From Whitmania pigra (Eukaryota; Annelida; Clitellata; Hirudinida; Haemopidae): a DNA stretch of 64,000 nt. The position numbers were made by a program, and so were the translations under genes. This document shows, piece by piece, positions 1 to 13,600 of the stretch. Within the stretch, counting starts at the first letter, position 1; each line of letters starts with the position of its first letter. The notes under the pieces are model-generated. The model saw only the letters and a program-made list of their open reading frames with translations, was not told the origin of the DNA and made no database searches. Location: NCBI GenBank assembly GCA_021613335.1, contig JAJTWR010000021.1, positions 3,685,001 to 3,749,000 on the forward strand. Reading direction: 5' to 3'.

Positions 1-333
1 TTCTCAGTGGCTTTTAACTTAGGTTTACTGGGTTTTTTTTTTAGCTTAGAAGACAAACAAAATTTACGTGTTCCTGAAGCTTAGAGCGTATTTTCTTGTG
101 TTTCAAAAGTTTTTTAAACTTTTTATTAATTATTCGAGTTTTTTATTACTATTAAAAATAAATACTAACTGAACTATCTATTAGGAATTAATATTAATAA
201 TAATGACAGTCTTAATAATATAATATAATATAATATTTTATATCTTATTGATGTACATGGTACTTTAAAACATCATAGTTGTTGTTAATTTTAAGCAACC
301 TGCTAATTTATGTTTTCCAATGTTCAGTTTCAG
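1..333. other. AT-rich intron or upstream sequence of the antistasin-like gene
   Basis: I see no coding signal here. The stretch is AT-rich with homopolymer runs and is probably intron sequence leading to the splice acceptor at 328-333 (TTTCAG). Upstream exons of the antistasin-like gene would lie left of the window. Confidence 0.5.
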
Positions 334-838
334 GATGCAGGCCTTCAAATTGCACGGAGAAGTGCAAATATGGTTACTTGAAGAACCACAACGGCTGTGA
401 AACCTGCCGTTGCAGTCAACAATGCAAGGTTGAATTTCTACTCATCATTTCTTATCATTTTATCGTTTCATTTCATTCATTTCCCCTTCTTCATTTATGA
501 TTTGTTTGCCTTTCGAGCAACACACTCGAGTGGGGATTGAAGGAGGGGATTAAACATGAAGCAATAAATAATAATAAATTACAATAATATTACATAATAA
601 TGCATTTGAAATGATAAAATGTGAAACTTTGTGTCCGAATGTTGATAACCTTCTCGAAGGTAGACCAACTTGGTTTAATTGATTGATTCATGTCAATCGA
701 TTGACGATTTGTTAAGTTGTTTTTATAAAAGTGAGTTTTGTTGGTATGTTTTTTGGGTTTTTGTAGGAACTCGGCTGCACCAAGTGTAAGGTCACAAGAT
801 CACCCGGCAGAGACAAAGTTTATTCGTGCATCGATTGA
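334..838 (+). CDS. Antistasin-domain protein, 3' end (two last exons)
   Basis: Partial gene; the 5' part is outside the window. Exon 334-428 and exon 767-838 join in phase 0 and end in TGA. The first exon starts in phase 1 after TTTCAG and encodes a cysteine module with spacing C-x4-C-x3-C-x10-C-x2-C-x-C, including KYGYLKNHNGCETCRC, which is the signature of the antistasin family (small disulfide-rich serine protease inhibitors, known best from leech saliva but also found in other animals). The last exon adds three more cysteines (ELGCTKCK and YSCID), giving ten in all. Family knowledge: these are secreted inhibitors, often with several tandem modules on phase-1 exons. Inference: this is the last module of a multi-domain or single-domain secreted inhibitor. 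The donor after 428 (AAG|GTTGAA) is weak, so the last exon is less certain than the first. The target protease cannot be read from this fragment. Confidence 0.8.
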
Positions 839-1416
839 ACGAGAGATAGAAATAATGAAAGATAGAAACAAACTATATTGATTTGTGAGGATCAATTTTT
901 AAATTAAAAATTAACCGATAAAGGTTTCATGAAAGCTGTCATTTATAATCGAAATAATAAAAATCAGCAAAAAATAACAAAATCGAGATTCGATCAGTGA
1001 TTTATTTTGAGTGGGGAAATAAATTTTTTAAAATTACGATCAAGATAAAGGTGCTCGTCAGCAAAAATAAATACGAACGCCGTCCCAAGATATGAAAATG
1101 AAAAATCGTCTGATGTCTGACGTAGGTGAAGGTCGAACATCAAAATAAGTCAGTCGTATATAATGGATATAATGCGCTGATAAGTTCATTCATGATTTAA
1201 AACATCGATACTTTAAACACCACGACGTAGAATAAATAAATCGCAATTTATCCCTCAAAGCTCGAATAAATAAACAAAGGATATGATTCGACTAGCGCGT
1301 GCAATGGCGTCTGCTTTTGTTCCAACTAATCCTGAGGCGATAATTGCTGCGCTGTTTGAAAATAAACTTCCAGATAACAGATTCTAATCTCTCGGCGGCC
1401 ATTGCGTGGCCATTGT
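839..1416. other. Intergenic / 3' UTR between convergent genes
   Basis: Lies between the stops of the antistasin-like gene (+) and the SAXO gene (-), so it should hold both 3' ends. Several AATAAA-like hexamers occur on the plus strand (for example near 953 and 1017). No other gene seen. Confidence 0.5.
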
Positions 1417-3882
1417 TTAAGCGGCCGCCATCGTTCCACTACTGGCCACTGAGTTTCTGAATTCGTACCAAACATGGCCGTCTTCGTCCTGCTCCCTGAA
1501 TGTGAAGCGTTGATCCGAACTCCCGCTTGTCAGTATTCCAGCCGGACATATTTCCGACTTCTTTCCGATGAATTCCTTCTTGTATTCCGTCATTCCATCC
1601 AGTGGCGCCTGGCTTTTGAAACCCGGGTCGAGCGGCTTGGCGCTTCTCACTCCGATCATGGGTTTCTCGTAGTAATCGATTTTGTAGGTCGCCTGTCCTT
1701 CGAATGGCACGTCGCTTGCCACATATTCCTCCTTCTTTCTTCTTTCAATAGGCTGTCTATCCCAGGGCTTGTAATCCAGTGTGTAATGCGTCGTGCCGTC
1801 AAATGGACTCATTTTCTGCTTGACAGAATCCGTCTCAAATGGACGTATGGCAGGTCTCTTGAATAAGCTCTTTTCGTAAGCCTGATAATCCAGTCTCGTC
1901 GTCGTGTCAAAGTTCATGCCTCCGTTTGGCATGTAGTGGTTTTCTTGTGGTCTTGAAAATGGAAAAAAGTATTTAAGTTTTGAAATGGGATTAAATTTTG
2001 CTTGAAAAGAAAAATCAATGACAAAAAGTTTTTTTAAACTTTAAGATTTACTATCAAATTTGTGATTTAATTGTAATTGTTGTTCGTTTATACAATGCCG
2101 TATGCATGAGTTCATAGGCGCCTCATTTATCTATACCAAGCTGGGTTGCTGGCACAATACTCTGAGCTGACTTGTACAATGTTCACACTAATTGAAAATC
2201 CTGCACTTCCAGTCAGAGTTGATTTTGAAGCCACTAAGTTACCTGATCAAGTTTCTGACTTCTGCCTTCCAGGGTATGAAGTCCAGCTTGTGTGTTGTGG
2301 CTTCATCGAATGGAGTCGTTGTCTGAAAAGGCTTCTGTTCGGGACGACAACTGGAAACTTTGGAAGCATCCTTTATGGAGCAAAATTTGAAAAATTAATC
2401 GACTGACTGCAAAGCGCTGTCATTACCATTAGGGGAGATGCATTTTCTAGTTTTACCTTGGCAGTGAAATCTTTCTTGTAGCTGGATAGATCATCCAACG
2501 GTATGCTGTTCGGTTCCCACTGTACCTTCTCTTTCAACTGCTTCGCTTCCAAAGGGTAGACCTTAAAGTTGTCCTTGTAGACGGTACTGTCATCAAATGG
2601 GTCAGTGCTCTTAAGCCCCCTCTCCAACGGTCTCATACTTTTGGTCATCTGGGCTTGGTGACCTACGAAATCCAGCTTGTAATTTGTGCTTCCGTCAAAC
2701 GGAGCTTCTGACTGGACATTGGTTTGGGACTGCACAACCGGCTGTGTTTTCGGCTGAGGACCCCAGCTCCTGTAGTCAGCTGGAATTAAGTTTTGGTAGG
2801 AATGTGGTTGTGTCGTAGTTGGAAGTAGACATTACTAATGACTGATTAAACGTGTTTGATTAAGTAACTCATTATAAAGAAGTTGGCGTTCCAGGATATT
2901 AGGCTCTAAATGTGTTTCTTTGAAAGGTTGAATGTTTCCATCTATTTTTTAAATTTTATTTTGACAATAAAGATTGGGTCAATAACCATGTGTTATTTGG
3001 CCAAGGGGAAAGAAACAAACGCATAAGTTTTATCGCCAGTTCCCAGACATAGAGGTAAGATGTGTGCAAATGCATTAATGAATTAGATGAAAAGAACTAC
3101 ATTAAAGATACAACTAAATTTTACAAAAATAATTAAACTTAAAAAAATTATCCCTAATAAGACCACAATTGGACCTGAATATGTTGGTTCTCCCTGGAAC
3201 TTTCCAGAATTTTTTCTCTCATTGAAGGGTCTGTATGCCTTCACAAGTTCTATGGGCTTGGCTTTATGAAAATCAAAGATGTTATGATGCAAATTAGATA
3301 TATCCTACAGTACTTGACTATGGCAAGTGACAGGCTACTAGAAAAGAAAACCGAATTACCCGCAAAATCATTCTTGTAATTGGTGGTGTCGTCTAAATGT
3401 CCTTCCGGTTTTTGCCATTTCTCCATATCTCTCTTGAACGGTTTCTCGATGGGATGCTGAACATAGTCACGTCTGCAATAACAAGCCACGTAAATTACAA
3501 CATTATTTTTAATTAATAAAAAACAATAATAAGTAGTTTGAAAGTTAAAGATCAAAAGAGCGAATGAGATTAAACCTGTGGACTGTTTTGTCGTCAAGAG
3601 GTTCGTGGTTCTTGTTCACGGATTGTTCAGGTTTGAAACTCTGTGTAAGTTCCAACGGGTGCTTGGTATATTGGTTTGTGTACTCTGAAAATACACATTT
3701 CCCAAATCCCCCACTTGGCCTCGCATTATGGGGACATTTGTGCCTCCTGATACCAAATTAAAGTTTATAATTTTAATTCGACTTTCAGTCGAAAGTCTAA
3801 AATATTTTAAATCAAGACCCATTTCATAAAATGAAATTATTTACCTGCAAGTACAGATCTGACAAATGCACTTCTTATTCAT
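1417..3882 (-). CDS. SAXO: SAXO1/2-like stabilizer of axonemal microtubules
   Basis: Seven exons, transcribed right to left: 3845-3882, 3576-3746, 3360-3472, 3175-3261, 2457-2779, 2243-2370, 1417-1951. All junctions keep frame and give about 464 residues, close to human SAXO1. The first exon encodes MNKKCICQICTC, matching the conserved cysteine-rich N-terminus of the family, followed by RHKCPH. The rest is a chain of Mn modules (SxY/TxY followed by Lys-Asp-Phe/Tyr-type motifs, e.g. TNYKLDF, TVYKDNF, SSYKKDF, TTHKLDF) with about 34 residues between successive motifs; this spacing was used to choose the acceptor of the sixth exon. The C-terminus has FTFREQDEDGHVWY, like the family's terminal FEE-DALGHRIY. 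Known role: binds microtubules of cilia, flagella and centrioles and stabilises them. Two acceptors (before 3261 and 2370) end in AAAG rather than YAG. I did not assign SAXO1 versus SAXO2. Confidence 0.95.
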
Positions 3883-5041
3883 TGTCGACGTCTAACCAAC
3901 TAAACATCGATTTTAATGACCATCACAGTATCATTTAGCATCAATCTCCTAGCTGCATACTCTGGCAACTGTTACCAAGGAGATATATTCATACGAAGCG
4001 AAGGTGACAGAGTAGTTTTTTTTTATGCAAACTTCTAATTAATAGTTTTTTTTTTAATTATCATTTTATTTTAAAATACTTTAACATAAGAAATCTAGAT
4101 TAGAAATTTAAAAATTTAAAATACAATCAAAAAATCGAACGCAGGCGAATTTCTGAATTCCACTTACCAGCAACTTTTAGTCTAGAAAAACAATAATGAT
4201 GAAAGCGTAAACAACATTCCAGGCCTGGTTTATCATCCCCGTGAATTGTTTGGTGAATGGAAGGAACATCTAATTAATTGGTGGGTGTTTGCTTTTCGTT
4301 TGAGCCCATTGTCTTGTCTGAGGAGCGACTTTAGGCAAGTTCCTTGGCTAGCAGTGGCAACCGTTCTCGTTTAATAGGGACGTGTCGTGTGATCGCGTTA
4401 AAGTTGAGTGTCAATTATAAATTAGTTAGTTAATATCAATTGTGAGGGTAACCGAGTTGCTAACGCTTCTGTTTTGTGTGACATCGAGACGGCAGGTAAC
4501 GCTGTTAAGGTTTGATTTACGTTCGGTTTTGTTTTTATTTTTGTTTGCGAGGCAATCAAACAGGAATTTTTATTGTTAAATTATATTTTTATTGCAATTT
4601 ATTTAGCGCTACCTATTTACGGGAGGCCAATTAAGGATTAAGAGTTACGAGTCTTATTAAAGACATCGGTTGTTGATAAACTGTGCGAGGCTAAATGAAA
4701 TTATAGTAGTTGTCGCCATATCGAAACGTGGTTTAACTCTCATCTTAACAATGTAATTTAATCATAAAACGGAGTGAATTGAATAAATAGTGAATGCACA
4801 GCTTTACTCCATATTGTGAATATCACTTACATAAGTGCTTTACACATCTTTGGATTTTAATAACGAAGGTGCTTAACAACATCTGAATAATTTTCTATCA
4901 TAACTTATAAATAACATAGATTACTTATGAATGTTATCCCTGTTTATCATTTTTATTTGATTCTTTATCTCTTGTTTTGCTCGACCTGTAATCACATTTC
5001 AACTTGACAACAAATGCAGGAATTTATTTACAACCAAAAAC
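3883..5041. promoter_or_regulatory. Divergent intergenic region SAXO / GDPD
   Basis: About 1.16 kb between the start codons of the leftward SAXO gene and the rightward phosphodiesterase gene. It should contain both promoters and 5' UTRs. I see no clear TATA box, no repeat array and no other open frame with recognisable content. Confidence 0.45.
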
Positions 5042-8000
5042 ATGAACTGGACGTCCACGAGAGTTGAACAAATATACTACGGGTCGGCCGAGGGATCACT
5101 GACAGAGATCATGTTTTATGCCATTGTAGGGGGCTATGCCCTCACCTCCCTGCTCCTCCTCAGGTTTCCCTACATCCTTCACAGGAGGAAGCACATTCGT
5201 TTTGAGGCCTCCAAAATCAGCCACAGGGGGGGTGAGGGACGTTTGTGTTGTTGATTTTTATTTTGTGCTGAATGCCATCATCATTGGATGTTATGCTAAG
5301 GTGATATGTTGTGAGGGCAATAGTGATGACGACAATGATATTGCTAATGATTTTGACAATGACAATGAGAATTGTTACTGTAATGCATTATGTTATGGTG
5401 TTAATTGATATTATCATAGCTGAAAATACTGAGTAGAGCCAATTATCTGATATCTTATTCTGATATCGATGTTCTTTTTATCACAGCAGTACATTTGGAT
5501 ATAAAAATTGTTGATGCTATCGCATTTGTTTCCTTATTGCTAGGTGATTCAAAACCTCCAATTCTACATAAAAGATCTACATTCTGCACCATATCATATA
5601 AATTAGCCATTCTTGACCAGTTATTATTAATGCTGGTGACTAAGTTTTGCTTTAATAATAATGATGACATGATAATTATCCCATTACGTCAAAATACGAC
5701 GTCACGACGATTTGTCGTCTGCGACTCGGTTCTATTGAGTCGTAAAACAATTGCCGTTTATTGCTTTCCAATGGTTCTCCTTGCAACTCCATTGACTTTG
5801 GCATTGATTTTTGTTTGCAGGCAGCGGAGAAGGAATTGAAAACACAATTGGTTGCTTTGAAAAGTGAGCAAATTGCTGTTTGTTTTTACGACTGCTCCTG
5901 GATCGATGTCGTCGTGATGATGGCTGTGATAGTGATGGTGTTAATCATGAAGTGTAGATGATTATTTATATCCTGGCAATGGCTCAATTGAAGAAGTCGA
6001 TTAATTATTGTACAATTATTATGCCATTATTATATAATTGTTTTGCATTCAGTCAACAGAGGCACTTGCCGGTATAAAATCAATTCAATATCGCATTAGT
6101 CATGATTGTCTCGAATGCAATTAAAACATCTAGCAATTCCTTCAATAACACCTTCATCACCAGTGCAATCAAGGTCGGCTCTCAAATGCTCGAGATGGAT
6201 TGCCACATGACCTCTGACGGCGAGGTCGTCGTGGTTCACGACTTCAACCTTTCCAGTCTCTGCGAACGTCCGGTCACGGTCAGTTCGACGCCCTACAAGG
6301 ATCTCCCGATGTACAAGAAACGAGTGTCCATAGCTTTTGCGAAAGGTGAGATAATAAATTATGTGTGGTGAATTCCAATTTTAGATCTTAAAAGACTAAA
6401 TGATGTCATTTAAAAATAATTATTTTAAATTATAATTTATCAAAAGAATGAAAGACCTTGATGTAGACTGAATGGCATGCATTATGATCAATTAAACAAT
6501 GAATGAATAGAATGCTTGCTAAAGTCAGTTTGAAATCACCTGTGTGTTCACGTGTGATGTCAAACATGAGTGATTTCACATGTGATGACTGGGCCTCATT
6601 TGCATACTGTGTCCTGTTTATGAACACCCCTCGCTTGTTTGGATCCCAGATTCTAACCTTTGAACTTTCTGCTTTCATCAGCCAATTGGTTTTTGTTTAC
6701 AATGTTGTTGGATCCAATGATGTATTCAAATGAGGTTCTACTTTTTGACCCCACAAGTGAACCTTAGGGTCGTTAATGGTGTTCCACTGTTATCAACCAG
6801 TTGCTCGAGAATTGTGGTTGTCATAATTATCTTTTGCTTTTTAATATTAGTTATTATATTTTGATATTATTACATTTTCATTTAGTTATGAATTATTAAA
6901 TGGTTTTTGATCAAAAATGCAAATTTCAATTTCTAATCTTTATATTCAATTGTTACTTTTATTAGTAATAGTAATAATAATAGTCTAAATATAGGTTAGG
7001 CATTGAATTATTGTATATTATCGGGCTTGTGTAATTCTGTTAAAAAATCATCATCATCACGATCAGGTCAAGTGATGGAGGCAGGCCCCAACACCGATCG
7101 GAAGATACCCCTGCTCCGCGAGGTCTTCGAGAAGTTTCCCGAGGTCCCAATGAACATTGACGTTAAGGCGAATGACGAAGAACTACTCTGTAAGGTAGCT
7201 CGACCTTTGTGATTGTCATGGCAACCTAAAGATCGATGTGTTAACCTAACCATATGTCGTGATAAGCTATTGATCGTCATGGGCTAGCCTTTCTCAAAAT
7301 GTTTGCTATTAAACAATCGCACATGCCGAATTGAGGGGTAAAGTCTGTGCGATTCAATCATAACCGCGACGGTGATGTCACGCTTTGCATGCCGTTCATT
7401 GGTCAGAACTGGATCGGGTGACATGATTTTTCAAGGTCATCGAATCCTCGCAGGCGTTCTGTGAATGTCAATGACGAGAAGGAGACATTAAATGACTGGT
7501 TTTTGCAGTTGGGTGGGATTGGTGAATGCTAATTACTTGTGATTAACTATTAATTTATGCTAATTATCTGGAATTAATTAACCCCCAAGATCTTGAATCG
7601 ATGATCTAGTGCATTTGCTCCATCCGCTTGAGAATTAATAGTTCCATCCTAAGACTATGTGTATCACTACCATGTGAGCTGTAGCAACAATGGCATTATC
7701 GATTTTTAAGGCACTGCACTGACATTATTGTTGTTATTATTATTATTATTGTGACTACTGTTATTATGAATTATTGTTTTTATTATTACGGACATAGGCC
7801 ATTGTAATATTGCACCTGTATCTCACAAAAAGCTACCGCAGAGAAGCTTACACCTGTGTTAAGATTAATAGTAATAGTAATAATGTTATTGAGACTGTGA
7901 CGTCTAATAATAATAATATTATGATGATGATGATGACGTCATACCTTTGGATTTCTTGCATTGAGAAGTCGGAAGTCATTTGCAGTTTTAATGACTCGAT

Positions 8001-9445
8001 GTCATTATAATGTGCTCTGCCGGGTTGCATTCGCTTTGTCTAAAAGGATATTAGACATACCAATGATGCTGATTGTGATTAGAATTTTATTTCTTTCAAC
8101 ACTTTACTACATTATTACTATTTGTATATTTATTATTATTATTATTGGTAGTAATAGTAGTAGTAATATTGTTGACATTTTTATTCATTTGATATTACTT
8201 CTTATCACTTTAACCTTTAACCTCTACCTCTACCTCTTGCTACAAAAAGGTCACCAGTCTGGTCAGGGAATTCAAGAGAGAGGGAATAACTGTCATCGGA
8301 TCTTTTTCTTCGCATCTGTCGGGTAAATGCCAGGAAATGGTAGGTTTCTGAAATAACATGAAAGCATTACTCTTACATTTAATTCAATGACCTTTACCCT
8401 ACGACCTCCCTCAGAATCCGGACCTCCTCCATTTCTGCTGTTTCTGTAAGGTCCTCAAGATCCTCGTCTCTTTCTACTTGGGACTCCTCCCCTTTCTGAC
8501 GATCAACGAATCATTCTTCGAGATCATGATGCCCAGCGTGGGGTTCGAGTAAGTGGTTCCGCCTCGTTCCTTTTGCTCGGCCAATGAGCGGAGACCTAGT
8601 TAGGTTTTTAGTTAGGAACTCTGGAATGGTTGTAATTTATGTTAATTTATGCAGAACTGTTTGCTATTTGAGTATTTCCCTCGTGAGCATGGGCTGATTG
8701 AATCATTCAGAAAGTTATTAATTTGTGAATAAATTATGTTAATGATCCCTCCAGTAAAAACAACTGCCTGCCGACAAATCTCAAGAGCCGGATATTCCTG
8801 CGAATGGTGGATTTGTAAGTTAACGACTTATGCTAATTATAATGATAATAATATTAATAAATTTTATTAACAACATGATATAAATAGTCTTTAGTTAATT
8901 CTTTTTTTATTATTATTATTAAGTTTTGCAGTTCTTGTGTGCCTGTTTGGTGCTTTATATATTTATTGTTCTTTTGCAATGGTTATTGTAACTAATTTTT
9001 TATAATTATTATTATTACTACTATTGTTGTTGTTAAATATTAATATGTAATATAATTGCAATTTTTTGCAGCATCATTATGAATAGGTTCCTGTTCAGAC
9101 ATCTGCAAAGGAGAGGCATTAGGGTTAGTATTTAGTAACATTCAAAATGTCATTATTATTAATATTATTACTACTATTACCAACATTATTATTATTCTTA
9201 AATTTTAATGTAGTTTGTACGTTTTGGTGATCATCATTCTGATGTTATTCTTTGAACAGGTTTACGTTTGGGTCTTGAACCACGAGGACCAGTTTGAGAG
9301 GGCACTGGCCTATGGGGTGGATGGCATCATGACCGACTACCCTAGCAAGCTGACCTCCTACATGAACGGCAGGGGCGTTCGGCACCCCAGGACGGACAAC
9401 CCGGCCGCCTGCGACCTCGACCCGCTCTGCGAGAAGGGGATCTGA
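5042..9445 (+). CDS. GDPD1: Glycerophosphodiester phosphodiesterase, GDPD1/GDE4 type
   Basis: Nine exons: 5042-5231, 5821-5863, 6164-6345, 7067-7194, 8250-8339, 8415-8548, 8755-8814, 9072-9123, 9260-9445. Frame is kept throughout; about 354 residues, longer than human GDPD1 (about 314) mainly at the C-terminus. The N-terminus carries a membrane segment (about residues 23-42, IMFYAIVGGYALTSLLLL). The catalytic region has SHRGG followed by GSGEGIENT, then EMDCHMTSDGEVVVVHD, the HRxx...E-x-D ... HD pattern of the GDPD TIM barrel (metal-binding Glu/Asp and the two catalytic His). VYVWVLNHEDQ and GIMTDYPSKL match the C-terminal barrel strand. GDPD1/GDE4 enzymes act as lysophospholipase D at internal membranes, making lysophosphatidic acid and N-acylethanolamines; that exact substrate is inferred from family. 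GDPD3 is the close alternative. The fifth-exon acceptor is CAAAAAG rather than CAG. Confidence 0.95.
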
Positions 9446-10611
9446 CTTTTGCTTTTGTTTACAGTGATATATTTCAACTGACAAACGTTTCTGTATTTAT
9501 TCCGATCGCCAGGCTCCGTAGTGCTTCTTTATTCTCGCCGTAGGTAAATCTTCTATCAATCAGAGTAGTGATACATTTCGTCGAATGTGTTTGCATTCAT
9601 TGCTCGTTCGTTTAATCCGTATTTTGCAAGTCCCTATGTTTTCTCTCCCGTCATCATCAACAACAACATGTTCGCTATCATCAGCAGCAACACCAACAAC
9701 ATCCTCTTCGTCATCGTCAACAACGACATCTCGGGAGGGAGATAATGTCGTAAGAGTTTCGAACGTTCGAGTCTTAAAAGGGATGACAACTGTCTTTGAT
9801 CTTTTCAGACGCGTCATGTTTTGTAGTGCACGTCGTAGTTTGTTTATTTATTTAATCACTCATTCGCAAGAAACAATAATGGAGCAAATTATCTTACAAT
9901 ATTTTTATAATTTATTCTACATCATCTTCCGAGAGTTGTCAACGAGAATCCTGTGAATTGGAAGCTTCGCCTCAACTATCATCGAGTGTCACTCAGAGGT
10001 GTTGTGGCGGCTGCTGTTTTTAGCGGCTGTGGCCGCAACGATGAGCTTGCGTTTGTTGTCAAATAACGATTATCATAACTTCGATGACGTCATCAGTAGC
10101 ATTTATCTTTCCAAGTTTTCTGATGTAAGCGAACGACTACCGAACAAATTACCGATCCATTACATCTGGATTATGATAATGATGACGGTAGCGCTTGCGG
10201 ATCGCCATGACGACCATGTGTCCGAGTGTTCCTGATGATATTCCTATGGGTCAATAAATCCTTGACGTCATCACGAGTCATGCGACATTAATAATAATAA
10301 TAATGCGGTTTTGGGTTGTATTCATTAAGTAAGCATACGCATGGTTTATAACAACGTAATTTTTGACGTTCAAAATTGGCCAACTTATGAACTGACTGTA
10401 GATAAAAATTTAGAAGAGATTGTAGTTATTATTATCATTATTATTATTTATTATTGTGACATTTTTGAAGGTTAGATTTCAGAAGCAGGACACTTTTTAT
10501 CTACAAAGGTGATGAACTCCAATCATGCCAGTGGGAATTAGGATGAGTATCAGAATAAATAAGATAATCATTGGAGCCCTCATGCAACCATCATCATCAT
10601 CATCGTTGTTG
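9446..10611. other. 3' ends of GDPD and pelota (convergent)
   Basis: Convergent intergenic stretch. The plus-strand half is rich in short CAA, TCA and TCG runs and looks like 3' UTR. Open frames here are low-complexity and have no recognisable domain. No gene called. Confidence 0.5.
10253..10258 (+). terminator. Candidate poly(A) signal of the GDPD gene
   Basis: AATAAA about 0.8 kb after the GDPD stop codon and the most isolated such hexamer in this otherwise less AT-rich piece. Other hexamers cannot be excluded. Confidence 0.35.
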
Positions 10612-13600
10612 TCAATTACTGGACCACTTTGTCAGAACTTCGTCGTCGCTGTAACCGTTTTCTCCTTCGTTGCAGATCTTGTCGTTTTTGACGTCATCGT
10701 CATCATCTTCCTCCTCCTCGTGGTTGTCCTCTTCCTCCTCACCCTCAGGGTCATCCATGGGGAAGCGAAGGATGGCAGCCACCCCACTGAGCTGAGAGAG
10801 TTCTGTGGAATTAGAGGTTTCTAGGCATGAATGGCTATGGCTTTCATTGGTTTGGCATTTTAGCAAATGCATACATAGGATTCAAATAAATTTTTCACAA
10901 TCTAGATTACCATGATGATCATCATCATCATACTAGACAAAACATCTACCATCATTAGACTCATATATGTTTTCATAATCTTGATTATCATTATCATCCT
11001 CATCATCATAGCAGACACATTATAAACAATCATGAGATGTTGCCCAATACTCACGTTCCCCTGACACGTGGAGACTTGAAAATATCCTGACAACTCCCCC
11101 TCCTTCCCTCACACCGTCGACGAGTCTCACGTACCTCAGGCGGGTGGGCAGGTCCTTGGCCCTGGATGTTTAGGAGAGGTTTTAAATGCTGCAGAGTTTA
11201 TTTATAAAGTGCCACAAGCTATAACATAGGGGCGATTTGCGGCGATGCGAGCTGGGTTGAGAACACGACACTTGACGACCGTTGCATTTTGCCGTCGTTC
11301 TTAGGCATGCTGTCCTCTGAGCCGACTTGCAATAATAACATTAATAAATGCAGTGTTGATGAGCAATTAACTTGCATGGCAGGCATGTGAATGAGAAAAC
11401 ATGAAAATGAACAGGAAACCAACCTGAACAGCTCGTCTGATATGAGAAGAGTTTCTATGGCGCCGAGGTCAAAGGCCGCCTCCACGTGTTTGACTCTGAA
11501 GTTTAAGTGCAAGTTCAGAGTCAAAGATAAATTCAAAATAGCAAATTGCAGTAAGATGTTATGAGGCATAGTAAGTTAATATTCTTAAAGTGTTTGGCCA
11601 ACTAGTTAGTGCAAATAATAATAAGTTGTTAGCTGACTAATAAATTAACATAATGTACCCATAGAATGCCCTTTGCGGGTCGGTTTGCATCATGGCGTAG
11701 AAGTCTCCGAGGGCTTTGATCTCCCCTGAGGCCTTCGTGTCCTGAAGACGGGCTGTCACAGACTGGTCTTGGAGGATCTCTGAAGAACAAATGAATACAA
11801 AATCTATTATGATGATGATAATAACAACATCATATCATGATTATGGCATGAGAAACAACAAGATTACAACGCACATAAATCAATCCGATTAATGAACCAA
11901 CCAATCGTTATTGAGGAATTTAAAAAGTTAAAGACAGTTGCCAATCAGGAAAGGACTAAGTAGGCCGATGACAACCTTTCAGGGAATGCTTGAAGCCGGA
12001 GGAGGAGTGGACCAACAGGAACTTGGATTTGTTGTCGTTGATGTATTTCAGTTCGAGTTTGACAGCTTGCTGGAGCATGTAGTTGTAGAACTGATCCTGT
12101 TGTTACAGTTTGGGAATGATGATGATTGATGAGACATTAAAATGCAATGCAAACGCAATAGGTTACAAAAGTATGTGTTATAAATGATTAAAGATGAATT
12201 TACAATCCCTTACCTACCTAACGATTATTGCATTAAATATTAAAATGATCAAACATTTACAGTCTTTAAGAACAAATTCTCACCCTGAGGAAGCCAGGAC
12301 TTGCAATCAACACGCACTTCACGACTGGAAATGAAGGCAAACGAACAATGTTTTATAATTATTTTTATATTTTAAATGTTTTACAATTATTACAATGACC
12401 TGTCGATTATCATAATTTATGTATCTCCATCATTATCATCATCACGCATGCAATTGTACATCATTACAACTAGCAACAAATACAAACCGACCATCGAAAT
12501 TGACATGCTGCTGTATGGCCTGCATGATCTGATCATAGAACCTCGTCATAGCCTGTCGAACGATAATTTAATCGGCTACTGAGGAGTAGATCATAATATA
12601 TTATTATCATCGGTATTCATAGAATCCACATTCAAACGTCGCACGACCAATAATTCAGTTCAACGCATTTAACGTAAAAATACAAATAAAAATGTCATTG
12701 CGAACGTTATAATCGGTATTCATAAAAATGTCATAATTCTCAAAAAAGAAAAACGTCAGACCTCTTAGTTCGAACAGCTTAATTCGGCTAATTCCTCTAA
12801 AACCCCCAAAAACCATTCCACCATCGAAGAAGACGACGCGAGAACATCGAAGACTCACCTTGTCGTGCTGGGTGCACTGTCCCTTTCTTTTCCTGGGTAT
12901 GGCCGTGTCGATTTTGGCTCTGACGATCGTCATGCTGGACGTGATGAGGCAGACGTTGGCGAGACCTGGAATATGAAAGAGGTCGATCGTGATGACTACG
13001 TAATGACAAACATTAGTGTTGGTGTTGATCTTATGCTGCATTTAACTGTTATTATTATTATTATTGTTACTATTATTATATTATATTATTGTTACTGTTG
13101 ATGCCGTTCTCATGTGGCATCTAGTTAAGAGTACAACACATAAATATTATAAAATGAAAGTATAATAGATTCAGAAAGATATATAATCCTCATTTTAGAA
13201 AACATTAACTGATCAAATTTTGCAAATTCAACCCTAACCTTCCTGCATGATAACAGCTGCCAAATCAGCATGTTGGGTGGGATCACAGGCCAGTTCTGCA
13301 TCCAATGAAAAGTTGAGATAAATTAACATAATTAAGTATTGATGATGCAAATGAAATTATTTAAATCCTGAACAGGTCATTGCATCTGGTTAAAAGCCAA
13401 TCGCCGAGGGGAACTTAAATTATCAGCCAATCGGGGAAGAGAAGAAAACCGACCAATCCTCTCGAGGGCGACACTGTCCCATTCGTTCTTGTGGAGGGTG
13501 AATTTACGATTCATCTCCAAGTTCAACGTGTGATATGCCCCCATCTGAAGTTAACATTAAACCAGCTGATGATTTTGATAAAGCTTTTTGATATTTTAGA

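Noticed and set aside
1474..1866. 130-codon plus-strand frame
   Set aside because: Antisense shadow of the last SAXO exon.
9560..9956. Ser/Thr-rich plus frame and Asp/Val-rich minus frame after GDPD
   Set aside because: Complementary low-complexity translations of CAA/TCA/TCG runs in a probable 3' UTR.
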